Shown here piece after piece: positions 21,657-26,413 of a stretch of DNA of 26,413 nucleotides. The stretch is from the NCBI GenBank assembly GCA_964633205.1, contig CAZWFN010000086.1, forward strand, positions 1 through 26,413. Direction: 5' to 3'. The notes below the pieces were generated by a model. That model saw only the letters and a list, made by a program, of their open reading frames with translations, was not told the origin of the DNA and ran no database searches. Every line of letters begins with the position of its first letter. The stretch's first letter is position 1. This DNA comes from CAYVQE01 sp964633205. GTDB taxonomy: Bacteria; Myxococcota; B64-G9. Both the position numbers and the translations under genes were made by a program.

Positions 21657-23300
21657 ATGAACTGGCAAAACCAAATCGATGACCTGATCGCCCGCCACGC
21701 CAAGCTGCGGGCCAACCCCGGCCGCCACGAGATGATCCAGGCGGCGGTGGATCGACGCGAGGCCATGGTGGCGGCCAACGGCGCCCTGGCCACCTGGACC
21801 CCGATCGAATCCACCGGCCGCAGCCCCAAGGACACGGTCTGCGTCCGGCGACCCGAGAGCGAAGACACCATCGACTGGGACTCGCCCAACAACCTGGCCA
21901 TCGACCCGACCACCTTCGACATGCTGGTCGAGGACGCGCTGGCCGCGCTCGCCGCCAAGCCCGAGCTGTACCTGACCGATCGGGTGGTGGGCGCCGATGC
22001 GCGCTGGGCGTTGCCGGTGCGCACCGTGGCCGACCAGGCCCTGACCGCGCTGTTCACCGACAACATGTTCCGCCCCACCCCGCCGGACATCGACAGCAGC
22101 TGCTTCGCCGGCCGCGGCTTCACCCTGCTGGCCCTGCCCTACGACAAGCTCGATGCCGCACGCTACGCCGGCCGCCTGCGCGAGATCGAGCCGGGCCGCA
22201 CCTCGGACATGGCCGTGGCCATGGACTTCGATCGCCGGCTGGGGGTTGTCTACGGCTCGGCATACGGCGGCAGCGTCAAGAAGATGATCTTCACGGTGAT
22301 GAACTACTATTTGCCGGCAGCGGGCATCCTGCCGATCCACTGCTCCTGCAACCAGGGGCCCGGCGGCGACATCGCCTTGCTGCTGGGTCTCAGCGGCACC
22401 GGCAAGACCACACTGTCGGCCGACGCCCGCCGGGCCTTGCTGGGCGACGACGAGCACGGCTGGAGCGAGCACGGGGTTGCCAACTTCGAGAACGGTTGCT
22501 ACGCCAAGCTGATCGATCTCGACCCGGCCAAGGAGCCCGAGATCCACCAGGCCGTCTTCCACGAGGCTGCGCTGCTGGAGCACGGCGCCATCGTGGAAAA
22601 CGCCATGATCTACCCGACCGGCCACTTCGATCTGTTCGACGATCGCTTCACCCCGAACTCGCGGGCCTCGTATCCGTTGACCTTTCTGGCCAACACCAAG
22701 CAGCCACCGGTCGGCGGCCACCCCTCCACCATCCTGTTCTTGACCGCCGACGCCAACGGTGTGCTGCCGCCGGTCTCGCGGTTGAACCGGGCCCAGGCCA
22801 TGCTGTGGTTCTTGATGGGCTACACCAGCAAGCTGGCCGGCACCGAGACCGGCATCGTCGATCCCAAGACGGTGTTCTCACGCTTTTTCGGCGAGCCCTT
22901 CATGCCGCGCAATCCCGACGTCTATGCCGGCATGCTGGGCGAGAAGCTCGACGCCCACGGTGCCCAGGTCTACCTGATCAACACCGGCTGGTCGGGCGGG
23001 GCCTACGGCACCGGCCAGCGGATGGACATCCGCTTGACCCGCGAGATGGTCCACGCGGCGCTCAGCGGCGAGCTGGCCGACGTGCCCACCCGACCGGATC
23101 GGACCTTCCACCTCGAGGTGCCCACCGCTTGCCCGGGCGTGCCCGACGGGGTGCTCGATCCGCGCTCGACCTGGGACGATCCCCAGGCCTACGACCAGCG
23201 CGCCCGCAAGCTGGCCGGCGAGTTCAGCGAGCATTTCGACAAGGCCTACGGGGCCAAGGGCATCAGCCCCGAGGTCAGCGCCCAGTGTCCGGGCAAGTGA
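21657..23300 (+). CDS. pckA: phosphoenolpyruvate carboxykinase (ATP)
   Basis: This 547-residue enzyme is the expected length for the ATP-dependent class and converts oxaloacetate to phosphoenolpyruvate with ATP, the first committed step of gluconeogenesis. The kinase P-loop GLSGTGKTT is at residues 244-252. AYGGSVKKMIF and PIHCS supply the metal and substrate residues (Lys pair, His), and LGDDEHGWSEHGVANFENGCYAK contains the second metal Asp. NTGWSGGAYGTGQRM and the DPRSTWDD tail are also diagnostic. AAGAGGAAA precedes the ATG. It follows the transglycosylase gene closely but a functional link is not evident. Confidence 0.97.
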   Translation: MNWQNQIDDLIARHAKLRANPGRHEMIQAAVDRREAMVAANGALATWTPIESTGRSPKDTVCVRRPESEDTIDWDSPNNLAIDPTTFDMLVEDALAALAAKPELYLTDRVVGADARWALPVRTVADQALTALFTDNMFRPTPPDIDSSCFAGRGFTLLALPYDKLDAARYAGRLREIEPGRTSDMAVAMDFDRRLGVVYGSAYGGSVKKMIFTVMNYYLPAAGILPIHCSCNQGPGGDIALLLGLSGTGKTTLSADARRALLGDDEHGWSEHGVANFENGCYAKLIDLDPAKEPEIHQAVFHEAALLEHGAIVENAMIYPTGHFDLFDDRFTPNSRASYPLTFLANTKQPPVGGHPSTILFLTADANGVLPPVSRLNRAQAMLWFLMGYTSKLAGTETGIVDPKTVFSRFFGEPFMPRNPDVYAGMLGEKLDAHGAQVYLINTGWSGGAYGTGQRMDIRLTREMVHAALSGELADVPTRPDRTFHLEVPTACPGVPDGVLDPRSTWDDPQAYDQRARKLAGEFSEHFDKAYGAKGISPEVSAQCPGK

Positions 23301-23388
23301 TGCGCCGGTAAAACAGAGACCAGCAGCGGTCCCGTCGCGCATCGGCGAGGTCGCAGGCCCCGGGGGGACGCGGGAGCACTGGACCAGC

Positions 23389-24024
23389 GTGGATCTGTTG
23401 AATGCATTCGTGGACGAGTTTCTGACCCCTTTTGCGGGCAATCCCCACCTGGGCCTGTTCCTGGTCGTCTGGTTCTCGGCCATCTTTCCGCTGGCCCCGC
23501 CCGAGGAGGCCTTCACCCTGCTCGGCGGCGCAGCGGTGGCCGGCGGGGTGCTCGACGGCTTCGGCGCCAGCGCGGCCATCCTGGGTGGCATCATCGCCAC
23601 CAACGCCACCCAGTACTGGATGGGCCGCGGCGGGCTGAAGCTGCTGTCGGGCACCCGCTTCGGCAATCGGATCATCAACTCCACATCGTTCCGCCGCGCC
23701 CGCCGCGCCATGCTGGAAAAAGGCATCTGGGCGATCGTCGGCTGCCGCTTCTTCTTCGGCACCCGGGCGCCGACCTACATGGCCACCGGTTTTTTCCGCT
23801 ACCGATTCTGGAAGTTCTTCGCCATCGATTCGACCGTGGTGCTGCTGCACGGCATCCCGTTTCTGATCGTCGGCTATCTGTTCCACGAGCAGATCGATGG
23901 CATCATCTCGTTCATGGAGGATTTGGGGCTTTGGAGTCTGCTGCTGCTGATCGTCGCCATCGCCGGTTTCTTCGGCATCAAGTTCCTGTTGGCCCGCCGG
24001 CGGGCCAAGTGCGGGGAGGCCTGA
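23389..24024 (+). CDS. DedA-family membrane protein
   Basis: This 211-residue integral membrane protein has the DedA/SNARE-associated pattern: an FSAIFPLAPPEEAFTLLGG re-entrant region with paired Glu, a GGIIATNATQYWMGRGG helix, CRFFFGTRAPTYMATGFFRY with the family's Arg residues, and two or three more C-terminal helices ending in a basic tail. DedA proteins are flippases for undecaprenyl phosphate or phosphatidyl lipids, or support proton-dependent envelope functions; which applies here is unknown. The start is GTG at 23389 with CGGGAG about 13 bp upstream. The stop is 4 bp before the next gene, so they form an operon. The region 23301-23388 before it shows no gene. Confidence 0.88.
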   Translation: MDLLNAFVDEFLTPFAGNPHLGLFLVVWFSAIFPLAPPEEAFTLLGGAAVAGGVLDGFGASAAILGGIIATNATQYWMGRGGLKLLSGTRFGNRIINSTSFRRARRAMLEKGIWAIVGCRFFFGTRAPTYMATGFFRYRFWKFFAIDSTVVLLHGIPFLIVGYLFHEQIDGIISFMEDLGLWSLLLLIVAIAGFFGIKFLLARRRAKCGEA

Positions 24025-24028
24025 GCCG

Positions 24029-25702
24029 ATGAGCACCACCATAGAGCGGATCGCGGGCTGGGCCAGCGGGCTCGAGTTGGAGGCGGTGCCCGAGGCAGTG
24101 ATCGAGCGTTCCAAGCTGCAACTGCTGAGCATGGTGGCCGCGGTCTACTCCGGTTATCCGACCCGGGCGGCCCGCGCCGTGCGCGAGGTGGCGCTGATGA
24201 GCCGGGCCCGCGGCCGGTCCACGGTGCTGCCGATGGGTGATCGGACATCGGTCACCATGGCGGTGATGGCCAACGCGGCCGCATCGATGGCGCTGGATTA
24301 CGACGACTATCTGTTCATGGGCCATCCCGGCCACTGCTCGGTGCTGGCCAGCCTGGCCCTGGCCGAGGAGATGGGCCTGGGCGGACGCGAGCTGCTGCGG
24401 GCGCAGATCGCGGCAAACGAGGCCGCCGGCCGGCTGGGCGCATCGGTGGCGCTGGGGCCGCAGAACGGCCAGCTGTGGACCCACATCCACGCCCTGGGCG
24501 CAGCCCTGGCCGGGGCGCTGCTGCTGGATCTCGACACCGCGGCCAGCGCCCATGCCATGGCCCTGGCCATGTACCAGCCGCCGCTGGCCATGTGGCCCGG
24601 CTTCATGGGCCCGGATTCCAAGCTGCTGTCGGCTGCCTACCCGGCCCGCGATGGGCTGTACGCGGCCCGGCTGGCCTCCTGGGGGCTGCGGGGTCCGCTC
24701 GACATCCTCGATGATCGGCGCGGCTTCGGTGGTCATTTCGCCGACCAGTTCCTGCCCGCAATGCTCAGCGGGTGGGGCCAGAGCTGGGTCAGCCACAGCC
24801 TGAGCTTCAAGATCTACCCGGGCTGTGCCTACCTCGACGCCGCCCTCGACGCCCTGTTCGACGTGCGCGCTCAGTTCGCCGCCGACAACGGCCGGCCGCT
24901 GGAGCCGGCCGATGTGGTGAGCGTCGAAGTGGACACCGGGCTGCTGGGCAGCGAGATGCAGCGGCTGACCGACGAGCGCGCCAGCGAGCGCATCAGCCCG
25001 GTGCGGGTCAACTTCTCCTTCCCGCTGTCGCTGGCGGTGGCGTTGCGGGCCGGGCGACTGACCCCGGCCGAGCTGGACGAGGAGGCGCTGGCCGCTGCGG
25101 CCGACACGCTGCGCAGCCTGGCGAAGCGCATCCGGGTCCGCCACGACTGGCGCCTGACCCTGAAGCTGATCGACGCCCTGGCTGCCGAGCTGCCGCTGCG
25201 CCAGGTGCTGGCCGGGGTCGATCTGCGGCGCTTGCTGGCACCGGGCAGAGGCGGGCTGCAGCCGGCGGGGCTGCTGGCCGATCTGCAGCCGCGTGATCTG
25301 CTGCGGCTGACCGCGCTGCTGTGGCAGCGCGCGCCCGAGCTGATGCGCCAGGCCGGGCGCGCGGCCGCCGGCGGCCTGGGCCGGCTGATGGGCGGCGGCG
25401 ATCAGGCAGCGCTCGACCTGGGCCGGGTGCGCTTCGAACGACTGGTGCTGCCCTTCAGCGCCCGGGTGACGCTGCGGGTCCGCGGCGATCGCAGCTACCG
25501 GGCCGAGGTCGAGCTGGCGCGCGGTGCGGCCGGACACGACTTCGCCGAGGTCAAGGGCCTGGTGCGCAAGAAGTTCCGCGATCTGGCCGCCCCGCTGCTG
25601 GGCCAGGACAAGGCGGATCGGGCGATCGCGCTGGTCGATGGGCTGGAGCGGCTGGACGACATCGGCGAGCTGACCGCCGCGCTGCGCCGCGACGACGATT
25701 GA
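24029..25702 (+). CDS. MmgE/PrpD family protein with a long insertion
   Basis: This 557-residue protein is longer than the usual 440-500. The N-terminal domain has IAGWASGLELEAVPEAVIERSKLQLLSMVAAVYSG, ANAAASMALDYDDYLFMGHPGHCSVLASLALAEEMG and HALGAALAGALLLDLD, all typical of the 2-methylcitrate dehydratase/MmgE/PrpD superfamily. SLSFKIYPGCAYLDAALDALFDV fits the usual active-site K-Y-P. The C-terminus (ARVTLRVRGDRSYRAEV...EVKGLVRKKFRDLAAPLLG) also matches. Between about 383 and 470 lies an extra Leu/Arg/Ala-rich segment absent from relatives I recall. Family members dehydrate or isomerise carboxylic acids. No propionate genes are nearby, so the substrate is open. Confidence 0.88.
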   Translation: MSTTIERIAGWASGLELEAVPEAVIERSKLQLLSMVAAVYSGYPTRAARAVREVALMSRARGRSTVLPMGDRTSVTMAVMANAAASMALDYDDYLFMGHPGHCSVLASLALAEEMGLGGRELLRAQIAANEAAGRLGASVALGPQNGQLWTHIHALGAALAGALLLDLDTAASAHAMALAMYQPPLAMWPGFMGPDSKLLSAAYPARDGLYAARLASWGLRGPLDILDDRRGFGGHFADQFLPAMLSGWGQSWVSHSLSFKIYPGCAYLDAALDALFDVRAQFAADNGRPLEPADVVSVEVDTGLLGSEMQRLTDERASERISPVRVNFSFPLSLAVALRAGRLTPAELDEEALAAAADTLRSLAKRIRVRHDWRLTLKLIDALAAELPLRQVLAGVDLRRLLAPGRGGLQPAGLLADLQPRDLLRLTALLWQRAPELMRQAGRAAAGGLGRLMGGGDQAALDLGRVRFERLVLPFSARVTLRVRGDRSYRAEVELARGAAGHDFAEVKGLVRKKFRDLAAPLLGQDKADRAIALVDGLERLDDIGELTAALRRDDD

Positions 25703-25719
25703 GCTGAGGCACCCGGCGG

Positions 25720-26413
25720 CTACTTCTTCTTGCCCGCCGCGGCCAGCAGCTTGTCCATCCGGGCCAGATAGCCCGGCACCACCAGCTGGGGGTCGAGCCC
25801 CAGCATCTCGGCCATCTGGCGCAGGTAACCGCGCACGTAGACGGTCGCCGGCAGGTCATCGACATCCTCCTGCTCGATGTTGCGCAGGTAGTAGATGCTG
25901 ATCTTGGTCACCCGGACGTAGTCGTCCAGGCTCAGACCCCGGGCCTGGCGCGCCTGGGCCAGCAGCGCCCCGGTGATCTCGGTCTGCTCGTCGATCTGCG
26001 GCAGCTCCGGCGCGCAGGCCTCACCGGCAGCCTCGCCGGCCTCTGCAGTCGTTTCGGCCTCCCCGGCCGCGCTCCCCTCCCCGGCTGCGAGCTCCTCGAC
26101 GGCGGCCGCGTCCTCCAGTGCCGCCTTCTCATCCTCCTCCGCCGCTCGGTCCCCCCCAAGCGCCTGGTCCCCGACAGCCGCCTCGTCCTCTTCAGCAGCT
26201 TTCCCCTCTCGGGCAGCCTCGTCCTCCTCGCCCGCCTCGTCCTCTCGGGCCGCCTCGTCTTCCTCGGCCGCCTTCTCCGCGGCAGCCGCCTCGTCCTCCT
26301 CGGCCGCCGCCTTCTCCGCGGCAGCCGCCTTCTCCTCCTCGGCCGCCTTCTCCTCCTCGGCCGCCTCGTCCTCCTCGGCCACCTTCTCCTCCTCGGCCGC
26401 CTTCTCCTCCTCG
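25720..26413 (-). CDS. RodZ-type HTH protein with Ala/Glu-rich tract, partial
   Basis: The 3' part of a gene is present: about 230 residues are visible and the frame runs off the right edge, so the apparent start at 26382 (GTG) is probably internal. The first 115 or so visible residues are an Ala/Glu/Asp/Lys-rich tract built of imperfect six-residue units such as AAEEDE and AAEEEK. Then comes a helix-turn-helix domain of the RodZ/HTH_25 kind (ITGALLAQARQARGLSLDDYVRVTKISIYYLRNIEQ...LPATVYVRGYLRQMAEMLGLD), and the protein ends in AAGKKK with no membrane helix. In RodZ the HTH is N-terminal and followed by a helix, so the order is different here. A further domain probably precedes the window edge. 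Confidence 0.8.
   Translation of the reverse strand, partial: EEEKAAEEEKVAEEDEAAEEEKAAEEEKAAAAEKAAAEEDEAAAAEKAAEEDEAAREDEAGEEDEAAREGKAAEEDEAAVGDQALGGDRAAEEDEKAALEDAAAVEELAAGEGSAAGEAETTAEAGEAAGEACAPELPQIDEQTEITGALLAQARQARGLSLDDYVRVTKISIYYLRNIEQEDVDDLPATVYVRGYLRQMAEMLGLDPQLVVPGYLARMDKLLAAAGKKK

Overview
The window is GC-rich (roughly two thirds G+C by eye) and dense with lipoproteins and envelope genes. Several traits point to a Gram-negative, deltaproteobacterial or Myxococcota-like (possibly Bradymonadota-like) genome: many lipobox proteins, a surface lipoprotein with cysteine-rich repeats and a D/G-rich linker, an outer-membrane barrel, a hybrid histidine kinase and an ATP-type PEP carboxykinase. 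A run of exactly 100 N inside a tandem repeat shows it is a draft or metagenome scaffold. The taxonomic placement is inference from gene style; no rRNA or tRNA was seen.

Layout. 102-1212 (+): an operon of four tiny lipoproteins that look like diverged paralogues sharing a C-x(8-10)-C signature. 1218-1907 (-): a decayed zone holding the N-terminal half of a TlpA/thioredoxin-like lipoprotein, a 161-bp MITE-like element bounded by TA, and the C-terminal scrap of a membrane protein. 1969-4209 (-): a large, comparatively AT-richer gene with a helical/TPR-like middle and a C-terminal DUF2325-like domain, driven by a good sigma70-type promoter; it is the best candidate here for an undescribed system. 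4608-5366 (+): an SDR oxidoreductase. 5457-7184: an anchored protein of unknown function facing a two-gene operon (exported protein, then a membrane protein whose 3' end has been replaced by a repeat). 7449-9529 (-): an isochorismatase-fold enzyme with Gly at the usual nucleophile position, overlapping by 4 bp a 503-residue surface lipoprotein. 9625-9959: a 30-bp palindromic tandem repeat with an assembly gap. 9976-10530 (-): an HD-domain phosphohydrolase. 10686-12746 (+): a PAS-PAS-HisKA-HATPase-REC hybrid kinase. 12897-13719 (+): a 31-residue lipoprotein and RNase PH.

13857-19220 (-) is one compact operon: LolA-like periplasmic protein, two FtsX/MacB-type permeases, an ABC ATPase and an outer-membrane barrel. 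It reads as a complete inner-to-outer-membrane export or lipid/lipoprotein trafficking line. 19480-23300 (+) carries an MltF-like lytic transglycosylase lipoprotein with two solute-binding domains instead of one, then pckA. 23389-25702 (+) carries a DedA-like membrane protein and a long MmgE/PrpD protein. The right edge holds the 3' part of a RodZ-type HTH protein with a long Ala/Glu-rich tract.

A repeat family with GGGGTCAGGTCTACCC arms occurs at three places (6167, 7368 and 13743-13854). Each time it begins within about 10 bp of the 3' end of a minus-strand gene and lies in the same orientation. In one case it has removed the stop codon.
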